A DNA stretch of 64,000 bases from Galbula dea (Eukaryota > Chordata > Aves > Piciformes > Galbulidae), in assembly GCA_013399015.1 (NCBI GenBank), contig VWZX01000240.1, positions 315,033-379,032 of the forward strand. Direction: 5' to 3'. Position numbers and translations under genes: made by a program. Positions 13,201 to 24,722 of the stretch are shown one piece after another. The first letter of the stretch is position 1. Every line of letters begins with the position of its first letter. The notes below the pieces were generated by a model, which did no database searches, was not told the DNA's origin, and was given only the letters and a program-made list of their open reading frames with translations.

Positions 13201-14979
13201 CCCCTCCCCAGAAACAGCAGAAACAGTAAGTTTCCCTCCTTTGTAGCAAAGATTTTCCATCTTCAAAGACAGTTGCCATGCCTCTGTATAAAATCTTTGT
13301 CCATTTTAAACTAAATAAAACCCACAAAACAACATCCCTGCCTACACTGGAGATATTGATAAGGAAGAAACAAGGAGAATTATGTACAAAGTGCTGCATA
13401 CCAAAGGAGAAAAGCCATTTAGGACCCAAAACACATACTAGCTGGGGTCACCTTATTGATTTTGAAAAGGCAGCAAGAGCTTTTACAGGGAAGTGCTCAG
13501 AAGGAGGATGATCTTGGACACTTTTGATACAGTGTTTGGAAAATGTCCCTATCAATATATTGCATTTTGACAGTTTGTGCATTCCAGTTGATTTCACATT
13601 GAGGGAGCTGGAGTGGTGGTGGTGGGGAACTGTAAAAATCTACTACAGGAAAATTGATATAGTAATAGGAGGTATGATTGAAATTCTGAAACTTTAATCT
13701 AAATTATTGATCAGTATAAACCAAAGCACATCATAGACCAAGGAAGGAGAAAGGTTCACAAGAGCAACAGGGCTTTGCAGGTGACAACTTTCTCACAGAA
13801 TTACTTGGAAACTCAAAGCCTTATAAAAATGACATTTTTTCTGATTCTGTGATTTTTGTTTTGTGGAGGAAAATTAGCTAGCTGAATCACTAGCACTGAA
13901 ATGAGAGGTGGGTTATAGCCCTCTTCTCTCCTTCCTTGCCAGGATTTTATCCAGTAACACTGTTTAAAACCCCGATGTCAACAGTAAATTTTCTGTTGGC
14001 CTCAGTTTTCTTAGAATTTTTTGAATAGATTTTTTTTCCCCTTAAAGAAAATACTTATTGTTTGGTAGCCAGCTGAACAGAAGATCATGATTTAAAATCC
14101 TACTTGATCACATGATGCTGGGGTAAGTCAGAGTACTTTTGTCTTTCAGATAATTTCTTCCCCACAAAGTGTTCCTCTGACATTTCCTGATGCAGTTTGT
14201 GAGCCCTTCAGTTGCTGCAGAAATGATGTCCATGTAGGAAGATAAAGCTGTCTTGACCAAGGCAGATGCTGCTGGAGCAGAAAACATGGTCATTCATGTG
14301 GCTTTATTGTTGCATGGTGGCTCAGACTGAGTAATGATGCTGTGAAATGCAAAGATGGGAGCTAAGGATAATTGGTCTTTATATGACCTTAGTGATAAGT
14401 GAAAATCCCTAAGAACCAAAGAACCAAATTTTGTCGTCAGCAAATATTCTGATTTATAGCTATCACAGAGTTTCATCTGATTTTCTTAAAAAAATATATT
14501 CATCACTTGAAGCCACATATTTTGTGTTATCAAAGCAGATATACTGGACCCTTAGACAAGGATTAAATACAATGATCAGCTCTAAACCTATTGCCAAAAT
14601 AAAAAGATTCAGATGAGATTTTGGAGGAGTTTAAAATATTTTTATTAATCACCCCCTCACTGCTTACCTTTTAGGTTTCCAATGACAATTTCTTTTAATC
14701 TTTGGACTTAATATACTCCAAGATGCTGAATTCCATGTCAGCTGCAAACATGCAGCAGAACATTTACATGCAAGCTTCCTTTAGCTCCTCACAGCCAATT
14801 CAAGGAGTGAACAATGAAGCAGCGCTGCTGTGCAAGATCCAAATTGTGCTGCTGGCAAGAAGATTCTCAAATAACCATGGATCTCCTGGGAGAAGGAATA
14901 TTATACTATGGAATAGAGAGTATTTGCCATAGAGAAAGCTAGTCTGTAGGCTTTTTTTTTAACCCCCTCTTCTTTCATT
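13201..14979. other. Non-genic stretch
   Basis: No gene or repeat recognised beyond a GTGGTGGTGGTGGGG run near 13,611. Two overlapping chance frames on opposite strands around 13,184-13,511 show no domain. The portion at 14,690-14,900 looks somewhat conserved-like (a CAGCGCTGCTGTGC patch) but is unsupported. Confidence 0.5.
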
Positions 14980-15300
14980 CTGTTTATTTATTTGTTTGTG
15001 CTGCCACCGATGTCACCTGAAGCCCAGAAATCCGGTAAGGTTAAATCTATTGCAGGAAATGATTTTGATCCACCAATTAAATGAACAAGTTCACCTTGCC
15101 TGTGATATGCCATCAAACATTGGTATGAGCATTTGGTGCAATCAATCTATTACACATCAATTTTATGGCTGGATAATGAGGTTTAATTGCTGCTTTATTA
15201 GTCTGACTAATATTAAGTGTCGGTAATTGCTTTGCATTCAACTTGGCTTTCTCATTTAAATTACACATCCAATAGTTAACCATAAATGTAGACCACCTTT
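14980..15300. promoter_or_regulatory. Candidate conserved non-coding element
   Basis: The segment carries isolated CpGs (CACCGATG near 15,006; ATCCGGTAAGG near 15,030; GTCGGTAATT near 15,220) and many AT-rich transcription-factor-like cores: CCAATTAAATG, GGTTTAATTGC, TAATATTAAG and CATTTAAATTAC. No repeat homology is seen. A 76-codon frame crosses it but shows no protein resemblance. It resembles developmental enhancers in texture, without alignment support. Confidence 0.35.
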
Positions 15301-16627
15301 TTATCTAATGAATTTTTCCTTTCATCTTTGTGGTACAAGAAAGGTCCATTTGGGGTGGTTTTCCTCCTTTGTACAACTTCTGTGGCCTTGAGGAACAGAG
15401 GCTGGAAAAGCTAAATGTTGTTCTTGGTAAATGCACAGGCCTTTGACATTTGGAAAGTGAACTTCAAATTTCCTTTTGACAGAAATATAATATGTTTTTT
15501 GGTGCACTAATGAGGGAATTGCTAAGGTGTGTAAATGCATTTGCAATCCCACTCAAGTCTACAGGAGTACTCATACACTTTAAGGTATGCATATCCTTGG
15601 GTAAATGGTAGGGCTAATGCTTGCTACCCTGGAGCACACAAGTCTGGCAGGATGCAGGATGCCTTTTGACTGGCAAGACACAGACTGAATGTTATTGCCA
15701 GCCAGGATTTTAGTGCACTGTTAAAGTCTTAGGCTCAAAGTCTTAGGCAAGGACTGAGGTTCAATAAATTACTTCATACAAGCAATGAGAAAACTTTTTG
15801 TGGACCCAGTCTTGGTCTGTGACTTCCATTCATGAGAATGACATTCAAGTGATGAATTGCTTGTTCCAGGTGGGAGCAATTTTGCCATTTCCTGTGGCTT
15901 CTTCTGATTTCCTTTTTTTTGTTTGGAATGATCTTCTTCTGATTTTGCTGGGATGAGCTCAGCTCACTGAATAGACATGCCAGTTGCCATTAATATCATC
16001 TGATCCACTGACAGCTGGCTAATATTGCCCTGCAAGCACCTGATGAGCTAAAACCAACCTGTGTTTTGGGAAAAGAGGACTAGTCACGTGCTTGATTTGT
16101 ATGACATTGGACTGATGAAATTTTGATCAGGCAAAATTAGTGGTTGAATTGATAACATCTTATTGCAATTCTTTTTCTGGATCCATGAAAGAGTTATCAT
16201 AGCTGGAGACCAAGTGAGAGTCAAATATGCAGCTCTAGATAACTGCTGGACTGCAAACCAGTCACTGACAAAATGTAAGTCCCCTGATGATTCTTCTTTG
16301 GTGGTGGTGGGAGTTCCCATTTACTTTCTTCTTTTTTTTCTTTCTTGTCATGAGCAAACACTTTGGGGGTAACTTGTCTAGCATAGCATAGGTTTTAGGA
16401 GAGATGGCTTTCTGGAGGAGACTTTGAATACACATGTTTTCCATCTAGTTTTCCTTGAGTAATGTACTCATTTTACAGTTAGCAAGAGGTAGAACATGTG
16501 GACCCAGAGCTAGGACTTAAATCTACCAGCTACCTACCAGGAATCCAGGCCACAGCCTTTCAGCACTATTAATACAAATGTCAACCTTCAGCTGGACACA
16601 TAAGGTAAGCAGTGTTTACTTTGTTAC
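15301..16627. other. Non-genic stretch
   Basis: No gene, CR1 or notable simple repeat. A short direct repeat of AAAGTCTTAGGC occurs at about 15,724 and 15,738. Overlapping 60-78 codon frames near 16,084-16,444 run on both strands and are at chance level. Confidence 0.55.
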
Positions 16628-16799
16628 AGGCTCCCCAGGGAAGCTGTCATGGCACCAACTCTCCTGGAGTTTAAGAAGCACTTGGACAATGTACTTAGGC
16701 ACATAATGTGACTCTGGGGTTGTCCATGCCTAAAAAGGAGTTGGACTTGATGATCCTTGGGAGTTCCTTCCAACTTGGGATATTCTGTGATTCTGTTAG
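16628..16799 (+). mobile_element. CR1 LINE fragment (group D)
   Basis: CR1 3' region starting at a CAGGCTCCCCAGGGAAGCTG phrase, then GGGGTTGTCCATGCCTAAA, then GGAGTTGGACTTGATGATCC, and ending in TATTCTGTGATTCTG. The GTTGTCC-TGCCTAAA block defines my group D, shared with 46,694-46,788. Confidence 0.9.
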
Positions 16800-18397
16800 A
16801 AAAATAAGTCAACCAAATCTCTCAGACCTCATCATGATCCAGGCCCTGAGCACCAACTAACCTTTATACCAAACAGGGCTCTTACTCCTAAATGATGAGG
16901 CCACCCATGTCTGCCATGGTAGTGTAACGTTTTACAGCATGCACTGAAGAAGCAAGAGACTTCTTTAGCCTTCATGGTTGCAACCCACCCTTTTGCACAT
17001 CCCAAGAGGATGTTGTAACCATCATCTCACAGAGCATTCTGGATGAATGTAAGATCAGGAATGTAAGATCATAGGATCAGGCAGACATCAGGCAAGAGGC
17101 AACCTGCCTTGTGCCTTGTCTGGAGCATTTGGTGAGGGAAGGGGACACCTGGTGTTTTCATCCTCAGCCCAGAAACTGTTTCTGTTTCTTATCCAAGGAT
17201 TGATCTAAGGTAAAACACATCCACATTCCAGAGAGCAGCTGGGACTTTGTGTGTGAGGTCTGGTAGCTGAAGCAGTTGCAGGCTTGGAAAGGCCTAGGAC
17301 TTCAGTCTTTTACCAAGCAGAGTCCTCTAACTTCTAGGACTTAGTGATAAAAGCCATCAAAATATGGTTTTAATTATTATTTTTAAAACTTGGTTTGAAT
17401 TCTTTCTCATTAGAGCTGTTTCCAAGAAGGCAAGATTTTGAGCAGCCATTGGCCCTTCCTCACTTCTGCTGGCTTCCCATGCAGTCATCATAGGCATGGT
17501 TATTTTGAGAAGCCTTGAAATTTTCCAAGGTTTCTGAGACATTTTCCTCTTCTCAACTGACTTCATGATAAACATAGACACTTAGCTCTGCATTTCCTTC
17601 CTTCCCTTCTTCCCATCCATGAGTGGAAATTTGCAGTTACTGTTCTCTAGATTTCACATTGTGTTCCCCTACACCACCAGCATCTGAGAAGCCAGGTAGG
17701 ACTATGTGAACCCTTTTGAGCTCTGCTACTGAACACTGACCACAACAAGGAACTCCAGTGTACAGCTCAGCTGACCTGAAAGCAAAAGAATAGTGTTCCA
17801 ACAGGGCTGACCCAAGAAAAATCTTCCCCCTGCAGTTTTCTTATTATTTTTGAGGGTTAGGGCAGCAGCTCAGGCCCAGGCAGATGAACTGCTGAGTCAC
17901 AAAGTGCCATTTTTTACACATCACTGTTCAAGGCCAAACTGCATTTTTAAGTCTGGCTGTCAGTCTTTTCACTGTCATGTGAAATCCCTCCTCATGTAGG
18001 TTCTTGCTCTTCCTCACAGACTGTCAGTGCTGAGGTCAGGCTTGGGCTTCTCCCCTCCCTTGGCCAGTTGGCAGGGCACTTATCCACCTTCCTTGGAAGC
18101 TGTGAGCTGAGGTTCTCAGTCAGGAGCAAAAGGGCAGGACAAAGGTCTGAGATTACAGATGGACAAACATTTGCAGCCGTCTGTTGCTTCCTGATGCCGT
18201 TTTAATTTTCTTTGATGGGCATTGCCAGAAGATTGTAGTCTAGCTCAAGCCAGCTTTTTTCCTGACAGACAGGATGAAGAGGAGCTGTAAGAATCCCCTG
18301 GCAGGCAGCTGAGAACCTCCATCCACCTTAGATCTCAGCTGCACCTTGGACTTAGGACCTCAGGACTTCTACTATTTTCTCCAGGGTTAACAAGGAT
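16800..18397. other. Non-genic stretch
   Basis: No gene recognised. A short direct repeat of ATGTAAGATCA appears at about 17,047-17,070. A CpG-bearing patch at 18,170-18,210 (GCAGCCGTCTG, GATGCCGTTTTAATT) may be mildly conserved, but this is not supported. Confidence 0.5.
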
Positions 18398-18494
18398 GCA
18401 ACCTGATGTAGTGAAACATATCTCTGCTCACTGCAAGGAGGTTGGACTAGATGACCTTGAAAGGTCTCCTCCAACCCCAAACATTCTATGATTT
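18398..18494 (+). mobile_element. CR1 LINE 3' fragment (group B)
   Basis: Begins with GCAACCTGATGTAGT, continues through GGTTGGACTAGATGACCTTG, and ends with ATTCTATGATTTA. Group B copies share the CAACCTGATCTAGTTGAAGA-type phrase, here diverged. Confidence 0.85.
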
Positions 18495-18530
18495 AGGGAA
18501 GCAGAAGGTCTTAATGTGCTTAAATTAGGA

Positions 18531-18550
18531 CATATATATATACATATATG
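18531..18550. repeat. Short (TA)n microsatellite
   Basis: About 20 bp of CATATATATATACATATATG lies 36 bp after a CR1 end. Confidence 0.8.
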
Positions 18551-21284
18551 ATCTCACCTTGTTCTAGATGTTTAGGCAATGCCAAAATTAATGAATCAAC
18601 CAGTGTCAGGGCACAGACCTTCACTTTGGAGCTTATTCTTCAAAACTTCTCTGTTATTAGCCAAGTCTTTAGCCCAAACCAATTGGCACTTTCCCAAACA
18701 ATTCCCAGGGACAGTCTGGGAGATTTCAAGTTCCAGGGATCATTCCCATAAATGAATTTTGGTTTGTTTTGGAAGCTAAGAGAACTATGGAAGTAATCAA
18801 ACTACGTCAGGTGGATTTAGTGTCAGACTTTAAGTCCTTGCAGTGATTTTTTTAGCAACAAAGATGTGGGTTTAGGAAAAAGGAACTATTAACTATCTTT
18901 GGAATCCAAAGAGGAGATGCTTCCCATGGCCAGATTCTGAGATGGTGTAGAGCAACATCAGAGTTCTCCTGTTTACAGCAGCTAAGCAATTGCCCTTGCA
19001 TCCTTTAAAACAAACAATTTGACAAATATGAAGCAGCTTATTGTTTTCTTCAAGAGTCATTTCACCCCTCCTTTTCTTCCACCCCTTCCCACCATGTCTG
19101 AAAGTCTTTACCACTGCACAGTGAAAGCAAATAAACAAGGAAGGTTAAAATGTGAAACCACTCATCCAAGTTAATTAAGTTCAGCCAGCCTCAACTACAT
19201 CATCTGGTAAGATCTGGCAAGTCATGTGCATATATGTGTGTGTGTGAGTGTGTACATTCATGCCTGTCTATCTCTTCCTCTATTCAGGAAGAATCCTCTA
19301 AAAGTACATCTACTTTAAAATGTGTTATTTCCATGCTTGGCTCTGAGGCTTTTGGTTTTTGGTGGAGTTGGGGTTTTTTTTGGTCTTTTTATTTCCTTGT
19401 CTGTTTCTGTTCTTACAGCTGCTTTCATATTTTCCTCCAACTTCCCATTATTACATTTCCCCCCTTTTATTTATGATGCCTGATTCCCAGTGTACATTAT
19501 TGCTGCTCTGTTGGTACTTTATTAAATACTATACAGACACTAGAGTGAGAGTGAGGTTTTATGTCCCACACATGGTGTGTTGTAATTGTGGCATTTTTAC
19601 TTTCCATTAAGAAGTATCTCCAGGAGGGGAGGATGGGGGACTCGGTTCATTACTTCTATAAACCAAAGAAGAAACCCCAGACAAGCTTGATGAGTTGTTA
19701 AGTAGTCTTTAAAGAAGTCTTTAAATCAAGATTAGATATCTTTCCTAAAGAGACTCCCTAGTTCAACCAGAAGTTACAGGCCTGATGGAGGCATCACTGG
19801 TTAAATCCTATATCTTGTAGTATGGAAAAAGTCAAACTACATTAAAATAATGGCTCTTCTGGCCTTCAAATTTATGAGACCATAATTAGAAGATAGTGGC
19901 TTTAGCTAGCCAGGCAAAGACAGTGTAAAACTATAAATATCTCCATGATGAAAAGATAAATTTACTTACTGAAATATCAGTCTAAAAGAAAGGACAAAGG
20001 ACCTAAGACAGAGCACAGGCTGAAGATATTTTTCTGGATCTGTAGCATTTCTTCTTAGAATCTCTCTGAGGGATTTTTAAGAATCCCTTCTTCTGTCCCT
20101 GCCATCTTTGAGTACTTTGAAATTTTAATCTATTTTATGTTCACAATCCCTCTGCCAGGAAAGGGTTGCTCCTACCTCACCTTTACTGTTCATTTATGGA
20201 CATTTTGCAGTGTCACTGTGCTCAGCACTTCAGAGGCTAAGCACTGAGCAGGGCTGAGAGACTTTCAGCTAGCATCAGTGCTGGTGTCCTGGCATTATTA
20301 ATAAAAACGAATGAGAATAAAATGGGGTGACTCCATTCTGGTTATTCATTTGCCCATGATGATCTGGTAAAAGGCAGACAAGTGCCAGGAGAGCAGGCTG
20401 CTTTAAGTGATAAATTCATCATATCACCTTATTTGCTTCATCTATGGCAGAGCCCTGGCAAAGCAGAGCCTCTGCTGCAAAGCAGCTCCTCACTGAATTT
20501 TGGCCACTGCCCCTGCTCAAATTCCCTCAAGACCAGTTTGAATCTGAGGACTTTTCCCCATGTCTCTGTCTCAGCTCTGCATTTTCCTCTTTCTCTCCCC
20601 CTTCTGCAACAGAAAAGATCCAGCTATGGCCTGACCCCAGTTCTTCTTCTTCCTGCCTCAAATTCTGTGAAGGCTTCAGTGCTGATGGCATTCATGGCAG
20701 GGATCAATACCTGTCTTCTTACCATGGTGGGAAAGTTAACTCTTTCCCACAAACCCCCATACCAGAACTCCAGAGCCATATGAAACTTGTGCTGGAACAT
20801 GGTTTTAACTGTGCTGCATTTAGCCTATTTGTCTGAGTCATTTCCTTTGAATCATTTCAGTTATCCTTATGTAATATTGTGCAGTTGACTGGAGAAACTC
20901 TTTTCTTTACTTCCCTTCCTTTTTTAATCCCTTGTTTTCCTCTCTCTCCATAGATACATTCCTTCCAAGAGAAACTTAAACACTTTAAACACCTTAGAAG
21001 GTCTCTTTCAAAAACATGTATCCAAACAAAGGACTTCTGTGAATCAGGGAAGGTCAGCATCACCAATAATTTAAGTGAAAAACTACCTTCACTATTCATC
21101 AACTCATATCTTCCTGTAATTTGTGTGCTTTCCATAGAGCAGCAGCTGTGTTTGATGCATTCCCAAAGCTATGGGTCTGATAACTGACTCCTGTTCTGAA
21201 AGCTATGGTCAAACATTTGCTCAAATAGGAGAAAGAAAAGTTTTAGATGCAGAATCAAGAGATAAGGTTTTAGGTTTAAACCAA
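18551..21284. other. Non-genic stretch with one TG microsatellite
   Basis: An interrupted (TG)n tract lies at 19,225-19,254. The segment 20,382-20,836 is less AT-rich and has two overlapping open frames of 130 and 133 codons in different frames. Neither resembles a known protein, so I do not call a gene. Confidence 0.5.
19225..19254. repeat. (TG)n microsatellite
   Basis: Interrupted TG dinucleotide run of about 30 bp (ATATATGTGTGTGTGTGAGTG followed by a final TGTA). Confidence 0.85.
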
Positions 21285-21392
21285 AATCATAGAATCACTG
21301 TATGGTTTATGTTGGAAGGGACCTTTAAAGGTCATCTAGTCCAACCCTCTGCAGTAAGCAGGGACATCTTCAACTACATCTACCAAGGACCT
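21285..21392 (-). mobile_element. CR1 LINE 3' fragment (group B)
   Basis: Antisense CR1: the tail AATCATAGAATCACTG at 21,285, then GTTGGAAGGGACCTTTAAAG, then GTCCAACCCTCTGCAGTAAG and GGGACATCTTCAACTA. The 5' boundary near 21,392 is approximate. Confidence 0.9.
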
Positions 21393-21861
21393 TAAGCAGA
21401 CAGCAATGCAAGATCCAGAGCCCAGTGAACTAATGAAGAATGAACTCAGTCCCTGTACAAACCTGCAAACTACTTAGAGGTGGTGGCATTATTTGCTCTG
21501 TTGTTGTCAGCCCCTTCTCCAGTTATCAGCAGCAGAACTGCAGCTGACTGCTGAATAACACATTTGTTTATACAGTAGATTAAGAATATTTGTGTGTGTG
21601 CAGCAAACTCCTTGGGGGTATAAACAATGTGTTTCTGAAGGGGCCTAGTGTCATTAGAATAATCAAGACTTGTAGGATGATAAACAGAGCCACAAACAGA
21701 AAGTGCTACACAGATTCTTGAGCACGGTGTCGCATTCGGTGTCAAGTCCTGGGGATGATCTGTTCAAGCAGCTTTTCCTGTGGTGCAGACACAGGTTGCT
21801 ACATGCTTGACAGAGAAACCAAGGGGGAGACATGGTCATGGTGTATTTTTTGGTGAGACCT
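21393..21861. other. Non-genic spacer between two CR1 copies
   Basis: About 470 bp without gene or repeat, apart from the CpG cluster at 21,723. A 91-codon minus frame at 21,470-21,745 has no recognisable domain. Confidence 0.5.
21723..21745. other. Isolated CpG cluster
   Basis: Three CpGs within 14 bp (21,725, 21,731 and 21,737), in two CGGTGTC heptamers 12 bp apart, inside CpG-poor DNA. No family assignment is possible. Confidence 0.5.
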
Positions 21862-21942
21862 CACAGAATCATAGAATGTTAGGAGGTGGAAGGGACCTCA
21901 GAAGATCATCTAGTCCAACCCCCCTGCCGCAGCAGGATTCCA
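21862..21942 (-). mobile_element. CR1 LINE 3' fragment (group C)
   Basis: Antisense CR1 with the tail CACAGAATCATAGAATGTTA, then AGGAGGTGGAAGGGACCTCA, then GTCCAACCCCCCTGCCGCAG and CAGGATTCC. Group C copies carry ATTCTAACATTCTATG-type tails and the CAGGATTCCCTAGA phrase (also 34,628; 39,820; 48,741). Confidence 0.92.
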
Positions 21943-23706
21943 CTTTGTTGGAAGATGTTTCATTTGAACCTTTGCTCTGCCTTAATAACAGAGTTGTCCA
22001 AAATACAGAGTAAAATAAGAGAAATGTGAAAGGATTAGAGATTTGGGAGTTTCTCCCTATCCTGTGTATCAGCTAACTTTGTTCTGGACAAAATATGCCT
22101 TAGAGGTGCCTTCCAAGACTTACCATCCTGGGGTTCTGTGGTTCCACATCTCCCAGAAGGTTGCAACATCCATGTGGTTTAAAGTACTCCTACCCCCCTG
22201 AGATTGCTGTTATGTATGTACAGAATAGGAAATACATCTGAGGAACTCCTATAAGAAGGTAAAAACAAAACAGAGGAAGAGGTTCAAAGTGGAGAGTGGG
22301 GCACAGGGAGAAAGTCTGGATCCCTCTTGTTCACATTGGCCAGTGATAAAACAGCTGCACAGTGGTTTCAATTAGACAGCTGCTGCTTCAACCTCTATGC
22401 ATAAGTCTGGATAGCCAAACAAGTTTGTGCTGACCTAAATTCTCCTTGTGCTGTCACCAGCTCCCTGCATGATTGACACAAGATGCTCCTTATGCTTTCC
22501 CCAACTTCTGTCTTTCCATCCTTCCATTACTGCTGGGATGTCATTTGCTGCACAGATGTTTCTCCCAAGCCATTGCAAGGTTATTTTTCAAGTGACTTCT
22601 TCCAGCAGATGTTCCCAAGTTCCCAGGTGTATGTGTTGTCCTCTCCACTGAGCCGAAACTCAGCGACATGCTTGACATATTGCAGTACCTCTGTCTCTCT
22701 GAGCTGGAGGGTCTGCCACATTGCTCATCACTGACATCTCTGCTCCTGCCAGGCTGTTTGGTGACAGTTTCCCTCAGCAACAGGCCTCCCTGCTCCTCTC
22801 CTTGCTAGCTCTTCAGGTTACAAGCTCACTACTTAGGCTGCACGAAGCAGCTTTCTGTGGTGCCTGAAATGCACTTACAGAATTGCTATGGAGTAGGTGC
22901 CCAAAAGAAGAATTAACTTCCCTTATTATTCAGGCAGCCAAGTCCTGTTTCCCTGTAGAGTCAGACAGGAAAGCCAGAAGCAACAGCTAAAGGACATCTA
23001 TAAAGTAGTGTATTGAATACAAGACCTTCTTCTTCCTGTTACTTTGGGAGTCAAGATCATGTAACCAGGTACAGTAAGAAAGCTAAATAAACCACTGAAC
23101 TCTTTCTCTTAGAGCTCACCATCTAAGCCCACCTTCAGTCCTGTGGTAGATGACTAAATAGAGGTACTTGGCCCTGTCTTCTGCAATCCTTGTTCTCCTG
23201 TACAGCTCAGATGCTTCCCTGGTTTTTGTCTTTTGGCACTAATTTAACTTCTGCTCTTTAGACATCGCAGGGGTATAGGCTGGCTCACAATGACAGCCCT
23301 GCTTGGTTCAGCTAATATCTGGGCTAGCTTTAGCCTCAGGCTACTGAACAACTCCTTGCAAGCCTTCTGTTAGACAAAATGATAAGTAGAATCTTTAATT
23401 ATTATTATACTTAAATGGATACTATATATTGAACTCGAAGAAACAGCAACTTGTCTTTAAGTAGCAAGAGAAGGGAACCTGAAAAGAAGTTTCCTATCTC
23501 CATCCCTTCCCCTTATTTCATCCATATGAACTCCTTCCCCATAGCTTCTCTTTCAGGTGACCAAGGGTAGAAAAAATATAGAGTCAAATGCTCACAATGA
23601 CCCTCTGCAGATAAACCATCCTGGGTCATAATAAGAAAGAACAAGACTATAGCTAATGGGTGCTACCAACCAGTAATCAGCTGAAGTAGGTAATTATATG
23701 AATGTA
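21943..23706. other. Non-genic stretch
   Basis: No gene or repeat recognised in about 1.8 kb. Three overlapping 67-83 codon frames near 22,448-22,780 lie in a less AT-rich patch and have no known domain. Confidence 0.5.
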
Positions 23707-23770
23707 TGTCCTAGTTTGAGCTAGGAAAGAACTAATTCTGTTCAATGGGTTTACTTCTTAGAACATCCAC
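23707..23770 (+). mobile_element. Probable avian ERV LTR 5'-end fragment
   Basis: The opening TGTCCTAGTTTGAGCTAGGA followed by AAGAACTAATTCTG resembles the 5' start of a common avian endogenous retrovirus LTR group, which begins TGTCCTGGTTTGAGC-like. From recall I count only a few mismatches over the first 34 bases. Homology fades after about 23,770. No second LTR, primer-binding site or retroviral protein remnant is visible, so this would be a decayed solo-LTR piece. Confidence 0.4.
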
Positions 23771-23885
23771 CACTCTTTGAGCAGTAAAGGAGTCAATCAA
23801 CCCAAATATCTAGAAGTGCACTTGAACTCATCAGTAGCTTAGCCCTGAAAGCACATGGCCTTCAGTTTGCTCTCTGCCTACAAAG

Positions 23886-23945
23886 TTTGTTAAGCACTTT
23901 GAGAGCTTTGGATGAAAGCCATCTTATAAATGTACCTTATTGCAC
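23886..23945 (+). mobile_element. Possible MIR/CORE-SINE or L2-type 3' fossil
   Basis: TTTGTTAAGCACTTTGAGAG, then CTTTGGATGAAAG and TTATAAATGTACC resemble the 3' end shared by amniote MIR-type SINEs and L2-like LINEs, whose pattern is an AAGCGCTTTGAGATCC core, then GGATGAAAGG, then a TATAAATG end. The match is imperfect and short. It would predate the avian CR1 copies. Confidence 0.4.
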
Positions 23946-24510
23946 TGCCATTAGTAATGTGTTGTCATTCTGTCTTTGGTCTTTTCAAATTGTTCCAGCC
24001 TGCTGTAGCTCTTGCAGTTTAATTTCTTTTCTTTAAACTAACAGCCCCATTGAACAAAGGAAGTAAGTATGGGGACATTAAAAATAGACTGAGTTTTCTG
24101 TATTATTACTATTATTGCTCCAAGTTCACAGCTTATCCAGTTATGACTCCAACTCATTACAATGACTGCCAAGAACATGCAGTGATAACAGGCAGCATTT
24201 GTGTAAAGTGGGGCTTGGAATACCACTTGCTGAGCAAAAATATCCAAGGAAAAGCAGTTGTTAAGCAGTGGTCTGATCCCACTGGCTGAGCTGTTGTACC
24301 TCAGACTTCAATGGGCTTTGCTGCATTTGTGCATGGGAAAGAGAAAGATCCTGTTTTCAGTTCTGGCTGGCCCCCCAGCTGTAATGAATGGGGAGCAGAA
24401 GGGAGAGACACCCATGGTGGATTCATAAGTTACCCCCCTGTAAGAACTGGATGCATTGAGGATGGTACAAACATGACTGCAAAGACATGCCACAGGTGTG
24501 GGATATCACT
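23946..24510. other. Non-genic spacer
   Basis: No gene recognised. A 79-codon frame (24,050-24,289) and its antisense partner are at chance level. A TATTATTACTATTATTG patch lies near 24,100. Confidence 0.5.
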
Positions 24511-24722
24511 AGACAGGAGAAGCAAAATCTCTTCCCAGAAAGAGTTGTGAAGCATTGGCCCAGGCTGCCCAGGGCAGTGGTGATGTCACCATCTCTGGAG
24601 GGGTTTAAAGAGTGTTTAGATGTGGTGCTTAGGGCCATGGTTTAGTGGCATAGCGATGATAGGTTGATGGTTGGACTTGATCTTAAGGATCTCTTCCAAC
24701 CTTAATGATTCTGTGATTCTGT
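24511..24722 (+). mobile_element. CR1 LINE fragment (group A)
   Basis: CR1 3' region: AAGCATTGGCCCAGGCTGCC, GTCACCATCTCTGGAGG, TTTAGATGTGGTGCTTAGG, then GGTTGGACTTGATCTTAAGG, ending CTTAATGATTCTGTGATTCT. The coding phase is disrupted. The left boundary is within about 15 bp. Confidence 0.92.
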
